Assembly: GCF_002013375.1 (NCBI RefSeq) | Contig: NZ_MAEW01000018.1 | Location: 1 to 64,000 of the forward strand | Direction: 5' to 3' | DNA: 64,000 nucleotides | Source: Mycobacterium sp. D16Q13 | Lineage (GTDB): Bacteria > Actinomycetota > Actinomycetes > Mycobacteriales > Mycobacteriaceae | Shown: piece after piece, positions 25,058 to 33,148 of the stretch | Layout of the letters: every line of letters starts with the position of its first letter | Numbering within the stretch: position 1 is the first letter of the stretch | The notes under the pieces: model-generated | The model's database searches: none | What the model saw: only the letters and a program-made list of their open reading frames with translations | What the model was told of the DNA's origin: nothing | Translations under genes and position numbers: made by a program

Positions 25058-28000
25058 ATGACTGAAACGATCTCGACACCTGCCGCCACGACGACGCCTG
25101 ATCTCGCGGAGCAGCAGGAACTTGAACGACGCGTCGCGCGGGTCGTGTCCAACGACCCGCAGCTGCAGGGACTCTTCCCTGACGACGCAGTGACCGATGC
25201 GGTCAATGAGCCCGGTCTGCCGCTGGTCGAGGTGATCCGGCGACTCCTGGAGGGCTACGGAGATCGTCCGGCGCTCGGGCACCGCGCCGTCGAGCTGGTG
25301 ACCGACGACAACGGCGTGACTAACCTCGCGCTGAAGCCCGAGTACGTCACCACGTCCTATCGCGAGCTGTGGAACCGGGCCGAGGCCATCGCCGCCGCCT
25401 GGTACGAGCAGGGAATCCGTGATGGCGACTTTGTCGCTCAGCTGGGCTTTACCAGCACGGACTTCGCCTCGCTGGACGTCGCGGGGCTTCGCCTCGGAAC
25501 CGTGTCGGTGCCCTTACAGACCGGTGCGTCGGTGCAACAGCGCAACGCGATCCTTGAGGAAACCCAGCCCACCGTCTTCGCCGCCAGCATCGAGTACCTC
25601 GACGCCGCGGTGGAGTCGCTCCTGGCGGCGCCGTCTGTGCGTCTGTTGTCGGTCTTCGATTACCACCCAGGGCTGGACGGCCACCGTGAGGCGCTGCGCG
25701 CTGTGCGCGCCCGACTCGAGGAGGCCGGTCGGCCGATCACCGTCGATCCGCTCGGCGACGCGATCGCGCGCGGGCGTGAGCTGCCCGCGGCACCACAGCC
25801 CAGCGAGGACCCCGACGCACTGCGTCTGCTCATCTACACCTCCGGCAGCACCGGCACCCCCAAGGGTGCGATGTACCCGCAATGGCTGGTGGCCAACCTG
25901 TGGCAGAAGAAATGGCTCAGCAGTACGGTCATTCCGGGCGTGGGCGTCAACTTCATGCCGATGAGCCACCTGGCGGGCCGCCTCACGCTGATGGGCACAC
26001 TCTCCGGGGGTGGCACGGCGTACTACATCGCTTCCAGTGACTTGTCGACATTCTTCGAGGACATCGCGTTGATCCGTCCTACCGAGGTGCTGTTCGTGCC
26101 GCGCGTGGTGGAGATGGTTTTCCAGCGGTACCAGGCCGAGCTGGATCGCTCGCTTACCCCCGGCGAAAGTAATGCGGACATCGCCGAGCAGATCAAGGTG
26201 CGCATTCGCGAGGAGGATTTCGGTGGGCGCGTGCTCAGTGCCGGATCCGGTTCTGCGCCATTGTCTCCCGAGATGAACGACTTCATGGAATCGCTGCTAC
26301 AGGTAGCGATGCTCGACGGTTACGGTTCCACCGAGGCTGGGGCAGTATGGCGCGACGGTATCTTGCAACGTCCCCCCGTCACCGAATACAAGCTGGTGGA
26401 TGTTCCCGAACTCGGTTATTTCACAACGGATTCCCCACATGCCAGGGGGGAGCTGCGCATCAAGTCGGAGACCATGTTCCCCGGCTACTACAAGCGCCCC
26501 GAAACCACCGCCGACGTCTTCGACGAGGACGGCTATTACTTGACCGGCGACGTGGTCGCCGAGTTGGGCCCGGACCACCTCAAGTATCTCGACCGCGTCA
26601 AGAACGTGCTCAAGCTCGCTCAGGGTGAGTTCGTCGCGGTGTCCAAACTGGAGGCCGCGTACACCGGCAGCCCGCTGGTTCGGCAGATCTTCGTGTACGG
26701 CAACAGTGAGCGGTCTTTCCTGTTGGCAGTCGTAGTGCCCACACCAGAAGCCCTTGAACGGTATGCGGATTCGCCGGACGCGCTTAAACCACTGATCCAG
26801 GATTCGCTGCAGCAGGTCGCCAAGGGCGCAGAACTGCAGTCCTACGAAATCCCCCGGGACTTCATCGTCGAGACGGTGCCGTTCACCGTCGAATCCGGGC
26901 TGCTGTCGGATGCACGCAAACTGCTGCGTCCGAAGCTGAAGGAGCACTACGGCGAACGGCTGGAGGCGCTGTATACCGAACTGGCCGAAAGCCAGAACGA
27001 GCGGTTGCGTGAGCTGGCGCGGGAAGCAGCCAGTCGTCCGGTACTGGACACGGTGACCGATGCCGCGGCGGCACTGCTGGGGGCATCGTCCTCCGATCTG
27101 GCTCCCGATGTGCGGTTTATCGACCTCGGCGGCGACTCGCTCTCGGCGTTGTCGTACTCCGAGCTGCTGCGCGACATCTTCGAGGTGGACGTTCCGGTTG
27201 GTGTGATCAACAGCGTCGCCAACGATCTCGCCGCGATCGCCCGGCATATTGAGGCACAGCGGACTGGCGCCGCGACGCAGCCGACGTTCGCATCGGTCCA
27301 TGGCCGGGGCGCGACGGTGATCAATGCCGCCGAGCTCACTCTCGACAAGTTCATCGACGAGTCGTTACTGAAGGCGGCCAAGGATATTCAGCCACCCACC
27401 ACCGAGGTCAAGACCGTGTTGGTAACCGGTGGTAACGGTTGGCTCGGACGCTGGTTGGTGCTGGATTGGCTCGAACGACTGGTGCCCCACGGCGGAAAGG
27501 TGTACGCACTTATCCGCGGCTCCGATGCTGCGGCCGCCCGTGCACGGCTGGACGCCGTCTACGAATCGGGAGACCCGAAGCTGTCGGCCCACTACCGGCA
27601 GCTCGCGGAGCAGGGTCTCGAAGTGATCGCCGGCGATTTCGGGGACCAGGATCTAGGCCTGTCCCAAGATGTTTGGCAGAAGCTGGCCAGTGAGGTGGAT
27701 CTGATCGTCCACTCGGGCGCGTTGGTGAACCACGTGCTGCCGTACAGCCAGCTGTTCGGCCCCAATGTGGCCGGTACCGCCGAGATCATCAAACTGGCGA
27801 TCTCCCAACGGCTCAAGCCGGTCACCTATCTGTCGACGGTCGGTATCGCCGATCAGATCCCGGTCACCCAGTTCGAGGAAGATTCCGATGTCCGGGTGAT
27901 GTCGGCAGAGCGCCAGATCAACGACGGTTACGCCAATGGGTACGGGAACTCGAAGTGGGCAGGTGAGGTGCTCCTGCGGGAGGCCCACGATTTGGCCGGG

Positions 28001-28615
28001 CTGCCGGTGCGGGTGTTCCGCTCCGACATGATCCTCGCGCACAGCGACTACCACGGTCAGCTGAACGTCACCGACGTGTTCACCCGCACCATTCAGAGCC
28101 TGTTGCTCACCGGCGTCGCGCCGGCAAGCTTCTACGAACTGGATAGCGACGGCAACCGTCAGCGGGCCCACTACGATGGCGTCCCAGGCGATTTCACTGC
28201 TGCGTCCATCACCGCGATCGGCGGCGTGAACGTGACGGATGACTACCGCAGCTTCGATGTGTTCAATCCCCACCACGACGGCGTCTCGATGGACACGTTT
28301 GTGGATTGGCTCATCGAGGCCGGGTACAAGATCGCCCGGATCGACGATTACGGCCAATGGCTCACTCGGTTCGAGACAGCCCTCAAGGGGTTGCCGGAGC
28401 AGCAGCGCCAGCAGTCCGTGCTGCCGCTGCTCAAGATGTATCAGAATCCGCAGCCAGCAATTGACGGAAGTGCGCTCCCGACAGCGGAATTCAGCGGAGC
28501 TGTGCGAGAGGCGAAGGTCGGCGGCTTGGGCCAGACCCCGGGCGAGATCCCGCATGTCACCAAGGATCTGATCCTCAAGTACGCCGCCGATATCGGCCTG
28601 CTGGGCATGATCTAG
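25058..28615 (+). CDS. car: Carboxylic acid reductase (ATP/NADPH-dependent)
   Basis: The protein has 1,185 residues, standard for CAR enzymes. The N-terminal adenylation domain has the YTSGSTGTPKG loop at about 260-270, GYGSTEAGAV and YLTGDVV motifs. The carrier domain has the attachment serine in LGGDSLSAL (Ser694). The C-terminal short-chain-dehydrogenase-type reductase domain begins with VTGGNGWLGRW (about 789-799), with catalytic YANGYGNSKW further on. CAR activates a carboxylate as acyl-AMP, moves it to the phosphopantetheine arm and releases the aldehyde with NADPH. It needs a phosphopantetheinyl transferase encoded elsewhere. An AraC-type regulator gene follows 17 bases downstream. Confidence 0.95.
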   Translation: MTETISTPAATTTPDLAEQQELERRVARVVSNDPQLQGLFPDDAVTDAVNEPGLPLVEVIRRLLEGYGDRPALGHRAVELVTDDNGVTNLALKPEYVTTSYRELWNRAEAIAAAWYEQGIRDGDFVAQLGFTSTDFASLDVAGLRLGTVSVPLQTGASVQQRNAILEETQPTVFAASIEYLDAAVESLLAAPSVRLLSVFDYHPGLDGHREALRAVRARLEEAGRPITVDPLGDAIARGRELPAAPQPSEDPDALRLLIYTSGSTGTPKGAMYPQWLVANLWQKKWLSSTVIPGVGVNFMPMSHLAGRLTLMGTLSGGGTAYYIASSDLSTFFEDIALIRPTEVLFVPRVVEMVFQRYQAELDRSLTPGESNADIAEQIKVRIREEDFGGRVLSAGSGSAPLSPEMNDFMESLLQVAMLDGYGSTEAGAVWRDGILQRPPVTEYKLVDVPELGYFTTDSPHARGELRIKSETMFPGYYKRPETTADVFDEDGYYLTGDVVAELGPDHLKYLDRVKNVLKLAQGEFVAVSKLEAAYTGSPLVRQIFVYGNSERSFLLAVVVPTPEALERYADSPDALKPLIQDSLQQVAKGAELQSYEIPRDFIVETVPFTVESGLLSDARKLLRPKLKEHYGERLEALYTELAESQNERLRELAREAASRPVLDTVTDAAAALLGASSSDLAPDVRFIDLGGDSLSALSYSELLRDIFEVDVPVGVINSVANDLAAIARHIEAQRTGAATQPTFASVHGRGATVINAAELTLDKFIDESLLKAAKDIQPPTTEVKTVLVTGGNGWLGRWLVLDWLERLVPHGGKVYALIRGSDAAAARARLDAVYESGDPKLSAHYRQLAEQGLEVIAGDFGDQDLGLSQDVWQKLASEVDLIVHSGALVNHVLPYSQLFGPNVAGTAEIIKLAISQRLKPVTYLSTVGIADQIPVTQFEEDSDVRVMSAERQINDGYANGYGNSKWAGEVLLREAHDLAGLPVRVFRSDMILAHSDYHGQLNVTDVFTRTIQSLLLTGVAPASFYELDSDGNRQRAHYDGVPGDFTAASITAIGGVNVTDDYRSFDVFNPHHDGVSMDTFVDWLIEAGYKIARIDDYGQWLTRFETALKGLPEQQRQQSVLPLLKMYQNPQPAIDGSALPTAEFSGAVREAKVGGLGQTPGEIPHVTKDLILKYAADIGLLGMI

Positions 28616-28632
28616 TCGATAGAATCCCGCCT

Positions 28633-29073
28633 GTGACCCATGCAGGCGACGTTCAGCGCCTGCGCGACCTCGGGCGTCTTCGCCGGGTACGTGACCGGAT
28701 CGATCGCGAGTACGCGCAGCCGCTGAACGTCGAAGAGCTGGCCCGCGATGCGCACATGTCCTCGGGACATCTGAGCCGCCAGTTCAAGAGCGCTTATGGG
28801 GAGTCGCCGTACTCCTACCTGATGACACGGCGGATCGAGCGGGCCATGATGCTCCTGCACCGTGCAGAGATGAGTGTTACCGAGGTCTGTTTCGCGGTGG
28901 GGTGCTCATCACTGGGCACCTTCAGCACGCGTTTCGCCGAACTGGTCGGGGTTCCGCCGAGCGTGTACCGGGACCGCACTGCAGAGCACGTCGCAGGCAT
29001 CCCCTCGTGTATCGCCAAGCACGTCATCAGACCGATCAGGAATCAAGAAGCCCGCGCCCAAAGGCGCGGCTAG
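28633..29073 (+). CDS. AraC-type DNA-binding protein without sensor domain
   Basis: The protein has 146 residues from a GTG at 28633. It consists almost entirely of the double helix-turn-helix of AraC/XylS regulators (LNVEELARDAHMSSGHLSRQFK and MSVTEVCFAVGCSSLGTFSTRF), with a short extra C-terminal tail and no N-terminal ligand domain. Such stand-alone AraC domains occur next to VOC-family genes in actinobacteria, and the VOC gene starts ten bases after this stop. It is 17 bases from car, so all three may form one unit. Confidence 0.88.
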   Translation: MTHAGDVQRLRDLGRLRRVRDRIDREYAQPLNVEELARDAHMSSGHLSRQFKSAYGESPYSYLMTRRIERAMMLLHRAEMSVTEVCFAVGCSSLGTFSTRFAELVGVPPSVYRDRTAEHVAGIPSCIAKHVIRPIRNQEARAQRRG

Positions 29074-29083
29074 CGTGTCCGGC

Positions 29084-29494
29084 ATGGACATCACGATCAA
29101 TGCGAGCTTCCTGCCACACACCGATCCGGAGGCCTCTCTGGCCTTCTATCGCGACGCTCTCGGATTCGAGGTCCGCAAAGACGTCGGATATGAAGGCATG
29201 CGATGGATCACCATCGGACCCGTGGGGCGCCCCGACATGAACATCGTGTTGACGCCGCCTGCTGCCGATCCGGGCGTCGCGCCCGAAGAGCGCCAGACCA
29301 TCGCCGAGATGATGGCCAAGGGCACATACGCGAGCATCATGCTCGCCACCGATGACCTGGCCAGGCTCTTCGAGCGAGTACAGGCCACCGGCGCCGAGGT
29401 CATGCAGGAACCTACCGATCAGCCCTGGGGTTCTCGAGACTGTGCCTTCCGCGATCCCGCCGGCTGCACCGTCCGTATCCAGGAGCTTCCCTGA
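29084..29494 (+). CDS. VOC-superfamily (glyoxalase/bleomycin-resistance-like) protein
   Basis: The protein has 136 residues from the ATG at 29084. It has the paired beta-alpha-beta-beta-beta layout of VOC proteins: LPHTDPEASLAFYRDALGFEV in the first half, and IMLATDDLARLFERVQATGAEV with QPWGSRDCAFRDPAGCTVRIQE in the second. The final Glu in the IQE strand is a typical metal ligand. The reaction is unknown. Pairing with an AraC-domain regulator immediately upstream is a recurring actinobacterial arrangement. Confidence 0.88.
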   Translation: MDITINASFLPHTDPEASLAFYRDALGFEVRKDVGYEGMRWITIGPVGRPDMNIVLTPPAADPGVAPEERQTIAEMMAKGTYASIMLATDDLARLFERVQATGAEVMQEPTDQPWGSRDCAFRDPAGCTVRIQELP

Positions 29495-29656
29495 ATGGCC
29501 AAGAGCCCCAAAGTAACCGCCAACCTTCCAGCTGACGGCCACGATGATGTCGGCCTGGGCCCGGGTGCCGGGCACGCGAGCACCTCGCCGAGTACGTGGG
29601 CGCCTAGCGATACCGTACGTTCACGGACGGTTGACGCACCACTGCGTCTGTCGTGA
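29495..29656 (+). CDS. Doubtful short ORF or gene remnant, 53 codons
   Basis: An ATG follows the VOC stop without a gap. The first 18 codons (MAKSPKVTANLPADGHDD) look like a genuine protein start, but the rest is low-complexity. A different frame over the next bases reads RAREHLAEYVGA then stop, which looks like the tail of a protein. A frameshifted or internally deleted small gene would explain this. Confidence 0.25.
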   Translation: MAKSPKVTANLPADGHDDVGLGPGAGHASTSPSTWAPSDTVRSRTVDAPLRLS

Positions 29657-29718
29657 AAGCCACTACGTCCGTTGTGGAAACCCGTTGTCTACGCTGTCCT
29701 GGACTCAGGAGGTTGCAC

Positions 29719-30987
29719 ATGGGAACGAAGCCCAAAGCTGTTCTCGGCGGCATCGCGTGGGCCGGGCTTGGAGCGGCGGCGGCAGGCGTCGCAGGCAGCG
29801 CGAAGGCCCTGCGTAGCCCCTCGGTGGTGCGGCAGCTCAACAGTTGGGCCGCGCGCAGGTTGACCGATGAGCAGCGTGCTGATCGGCATGCAGCCATCTT
29901 GCCGACGCCCATCCCGGCGCCCAGTTTCTATGCCGACCCGGGTGACCTGAGTGACCGCGCCAACGGGGAGATCGTGCGTACACACCGTCTGCTGCCTCGT
30001 ATTCCAGTGCCGGGTAACACTATTCAGCGACTTATGGTCCGCTCCACGGATACGGCGGGGAATGCGGTGCCAGTGACCGCGACCTTGATCGAACCGAACC
30101 GCCCTTGGCGCGGCGCGGGCGCTCGCCCGGTGGTGGTACGTAACCAACCGATCAACTCCCTGGGTCTCAAGGCAGCGCCCTCTTACCGGATTGAGCGAGG
30201 TCTGTACGTCGACGTGCCGCCGTTGGCGCCGCTGCTCCTGGCGCGAAACTATGCGGTGCTCATACCCGATCATGAGGGACCGCGGATGGCGTACTCGGCG
30301 GGCATCATGGCCGCGCATGCCGTCCTTGACTCGGTTCGCGGTATGCAGGAGATCCGTCCGGATCTCATCGAATCCCCCATGGTCATGGATGGATACAGCG
30401 GCGGTGCCATCGCGACGGTGTGGGCCGCGCAGGAGCAACCGAGCTACGCGCCTGAGCTTCGATTCAGCGGTGCCGTAGCAGGGGGGACACCCACCGATTA
30501 CGCGCTGTTGTACCGCAGCATGAACGGCGCCTTGGGATCTGGGCTGTTCGCGGCGGCCACAATCGGGCAGGCGCGCGAGTACCCGAGCATGGTGGAGCTT
30601 TTCGGTGATTTCGCGTTCTATATGTCCACCCTGATCAAAGACTTGCCGCAGCCGGCGTTGGCAGCGGCAGGGGTGGCGCGTATCGACCTGGATGTATTGG
30701 CAGCCGTCCCTGAGCCTTTCGAATCTAAGATCGCACAGGATGTGATCGCCGCCAACAAGCCGGGTGCCACCGCACCGACCATGCCGACTCTGCTGTACCA
30801 CGGATCGCGTGACCGGTTCATGGGTGATCAGTTCGTTCCCGAGCAAGGCGTCACCGCGCTCATCGAGAGCTGGCGATCGAAGGGCGCAACGGTGGACTAC
30901 CTACCTGTGCCCGGTGAGCACTTGATAGCGGCGGGATGGGCCATGCCCGGCGTTCTGCGCTGGATACGAAGCGCGCTGGGGGATTAG
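29719..30987 (+). CDS. Secretory-lipase-family alpha/beta hydrolase
   Basis: The protein has 422 residues from the ATG at 29719, preceded by CAGGAGG. A hydrophobic, alanine-rich segment near the start (GIAWAGLGAAAAGVAGSA) may be a signal or anchor. The body follows the LIP family: PVVVRNQPINSLG, NYAVLIPDHEGPRMAY, the nucleophile elbow DGYSGGAIA, late YHGSRDRFM with an Asp and PVPGEHL with the His. These enzymes hydrolyse triacylglycerols or other esters; mycobacterial members are linked to lipid turnover. The gene stands alone between the VOC gene and the DoxX-like gene. Confidence 0.85.
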   Translation: MGTKPKAVLGGIAWAGLGAAAAGVAGSAKALRSPSVVRQLNSWAARRLTDEQRADRHAAILPTPIPAPSFYADPGDLSDRANGEIVRTHRLLPRIPVPGNTIQRLMVRSTDTAGNAVPVTATLIEPNRPWRGAGARPVVVRNQPINSLGLKAAPSYRIERGLYVDVPPLAPLLLARNYAVLIPDHEGPRMAYSAGIMAAHAVLDSVRGMQEIRPDLIESPMVMDGYSGGAIATVWAAQEQPSYAPELRFSGAVAGGTPTDYALLYRSMNGALGSGLFAAATIGQAREYPSMVELFGDFAFYMSTLIKDLPQPALAAAGVARIDLDVLAAVPEPFESKIAQDVIAANKPGATAPTMPTLLYHGSRDRFMGDQFVPEQGVTALIESWRSKGATVDYLPVPGEHLIAAGWAMPGVLRWIRSALGD

Positions 30988-31044
30988 CGCTCCTCGAATC
31001 AGGATGCGTCTCAGGGTTTTCCCGGAGGCGCAGGTACCGGTTAC

Positions 31045-32397
31045 ATGGCTAGGCTCGCTGACATGACGACCGTTGCGCCCGAGCACTCCGGCACTGCCCA
31101 GGACGATGTGGCCGAGACCCCGGTGCGGTGGACTGCGCTGCGAAAGCTCGTATTCCGTCTGCTGTTCACCGTGGGTGGTGGCATCCTGCTGTTGTCTGTG
31201 TACGACAACCTCGGGCTGTTCAGTCTGTTCGAGCCGGTGCTGTGGCTGACGGCGCAGATCGGAAGCTTCCTCATACGCGGACGCGGTATCGAACTGACCG
31301 TGTCATCCGGAGGCGACCTGTTGTGGTTGTGGTGCTACCACCTGGGATGGGTTGTTATCGCGCTGGTGATCACCGCGATATGGACGGTCCTGGATCGCCG
31401 CCGGCCGAACTACCGGCGGCTGACGGCCTCGCTGTGGGTCTTCGCGCGATACGGTCTGGCCCTGTCGATGATCACGTACGGAATGGCCAAGACGATTCCC
31501 ACGCAGATGGGATACATGACACTTCCTGATCGGCAGCTTCAATTAGTCGGTGACACAAGCCTGTTCAGCACTCTGTGGGGTTTCATGGGTGCCTCGGAGC
31601 CCTATTCAGTGGCCACGGGGCTCGTGGAATTGTTGGCAGGGCTGCTGCTGTTGTGGAATCGCACCTGGGTGCTGGGTGCGCTGGGCTCGGTCTTCGCGAT
31701 GGCGCAGGTATTCCTGCTCAATATGACCTACGACGTGCCGGTCAAGCAGGTATCGGGAGAGCTGTTCTTGATCGCGGTTGCTGTCACCGCGCCGCTATGG
31801 CCAAACCTCGTGCGGGTGGTCTTCAACCGCGGGACACAACCGGTGCGGCTCTGGTCGCCCCTCGGATCGCAACGGCGATGGTTACTGAGGACGGGGATCG
31901 TACTCAAATTTGGTGTGGCGGCGGCCCTGACGGTGCAGTGTGCCTTGTTGAGTGTGCTGGTGTACTCGACGTACAAGACGCCGACCTCGATGTTTGATGG
32001 TGTCTGGCGTGCAACGTCATTCACCATCGATGGGCGAGAGGCCACGATGAATCAGGTCGACCCGGCACCGTGGGCCAATGTGGCTATCACCTACCGCAAC
32101 AAGGTTGAGGAGTTCGGTGTGGAGACGTTCGTTTCTCAGACACCGGACGGACGCACCTCGCGGTGGATGTTGGAGATCAGTGGTGACCGGCTGGACTTAC
32201 GCAAGCGTAAATCCGATGCGCCGCAACAGGTAATTTTTGCTCACCAGTCCGGTGCGAACCAGCTGGTACTCACCGGTGAGGTGGGCGGCAAGCGGATTCA
32301 GGGCACCTATGAGCGTCGTTTCATGGACCGTAGCAAGTACGGATTCCGGTGGGTCCAGCCGGAAATGGATCCTGATTCGGTGGCCGCCGACGAGTAG
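31045..32397 (+). CDS. DoxX-like multi-pass membrane protein, 450 residues
   Basis: After a polar start of about 30 residues there are eight or so hydrophobic segments up to about residue 310, including LALSMITYGMAKTIPTQMGYM and VATGLVELLAGLLLLW, which resemble the DoxX-type core. A final 130-residue soluble domain follows (TSMFDGVWRATSFTIDGREA ... GKRIQGTYERRF) that looks like a lipocalin-type beta domain. Starts at 31045 and 31063 are both possible. Function is unknown. It is the last gene before the lipopeptide locus. Confidence 0.7.
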   Translation: MARLADMTTVAPEHSGTAQDDVAETPVRWTALRKLVFRLLFTVGGGILLLSVYDNLGLFSLFEPVLWLTAQIGSFLIRGRGIELTVSSGGDLLWLWCYHLGWVVIALVITAIWTVLDRRRPNYRRLTASLWVFARYGLALSMITYGMAKTIPTQMGYMTLPDRQLQLVGDTSLFSTLWGFMGASEPYSVATGLVELLAGLLLLWNRTWVLGALGSVFAMAQVFLLNMTYDVPVKQVSGELFLIAVAVTAPLWPNLVRVVFNRGTQPVRLWSPLGSQRRWLLRTGIVLKFGVAAALTVQCALLSVLVYSTYKTPTSMFDGVWRATSFTIDGREATMNQVDPAPWANVAITYRNKVEEFGVETFVSQTPDGRTSRWMLEISGDRLDLRKRKSDAPQQVIFAHQSGANQLVLTGEVGGKRIQGTYERRFMDRSKYGFRWVQPEMDPDSVAADE

Positions 32398-32716
32398 CTC
32401 GTGGCGCCGCTCAGGCGTTGGGAGCTATTTCTGCACGAGCATTTCATTCCCGAATATGGTTGATATCAAGGCATTAGGCGTCTCCAAACAAGATTATTGA
32501 TTGTGGCGTTCGTGGCCCGCTGACGTGATTTACTCGTCGGAATCGGGTCGCGCGCGACGAGGCGTGCCGCACGTTGGCAGTGCTTCGCACACGACCGAGC
32601 CTGGGTGCCGCCGCATTCGAAGTTCGGTTATCCGTTGTGTTCACATCCGATCTGAAGATACATGTTCGTGCAGCTGACATGCTGCCGAGCGCGGAAGACA
32701 GTCGGAGGGACTCGAG
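32398..32716 (+). other. Intergenic region upstream of the mmpS/mmpL genes
   Basis: These 319 bases contain no convincing ORF. A perfect ten-base palindrome TTGATATCAA lies at 32460-32469 in a locally AT-rich stretch, a reasonable site for the promoter or operator of the exporter operon. The last part holds GGAGGG at 32704-32709, a strong ribosome-binding site whose position bears on the mmpS start. Confidence 0.4.
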
Positions 32717-32728
32717 ATTTTCACGATC

Positions 32729-33148
32729 TTGAAGCGTGTGTGGATTCCGTTGGTGCTTGTGGTGGTGGGAGTCGCGGGTGGATTCACCGTGTCGCGGTTG
32801 CACGGCGTCTTCGGTAACGAGCGTCGTCCCGCGTATGCGAGCGCCGATCGGGAAGAGAAGCGGCCCCACGACCCCAAGTACCTGATTTACGAGGTGTTCG
32901 GCCCTCCGGGCACGGTGGCGACCATTAGCTACTTCGATGCGGATGCCGAGCCACAGGTGATCAGGCAGGCCGCGTTGCCCTGGTCGGTGGAGTTCCCGAT
33001 CACCGAGGCGACGGCCATGGGAAACCTCACCGCACAGGGTGACACCGACAGCATTGGATGCCGCATCCTTGTGGGCGACAAGGTCAAGGACGAGAAGATC
33101 CGATACGGCGTCAGCGCGTTGACCTTCTGCATGTTGAAGGCCGCATGA
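32729..33148 (+). CDS. MmpS4-type accessory protein of an MmpL exporter
   Basis: From the TTG at 32729 the protein has 139 residues: one N-terminal membrane anchor (WIPLVLVVVGVAGGFTVSRL) and a periplasmic beta-sandwich domain (YLIYEVFGPPGTVATISYFDADAEPQ) typical of MmpS. Two late cysteines (GCRI and FCML) are in the usual places. MmpS proteins help MmpL transporters assemble and export lipids such as GPL or siderophores. GGAGGG sits 19 bases before the TTG but only seven bases before an in-frame ATT at 32717, so translation may begin at that rare codon. The stop overlaps the next start (ATGA). Confidence 0.88.
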   Translation: MKRVWIPLVLVVVGVAGGFTVSRLHGVFGNERRPAYASADREEKRPHDPKYLIYEVFGPPGTVATISYFDADAEPQVIRQAALPWSVEFPITEATAMGNLTAQGDTDSIGCRILVGDKVKDEKIRYGVSALTFCMLKAA

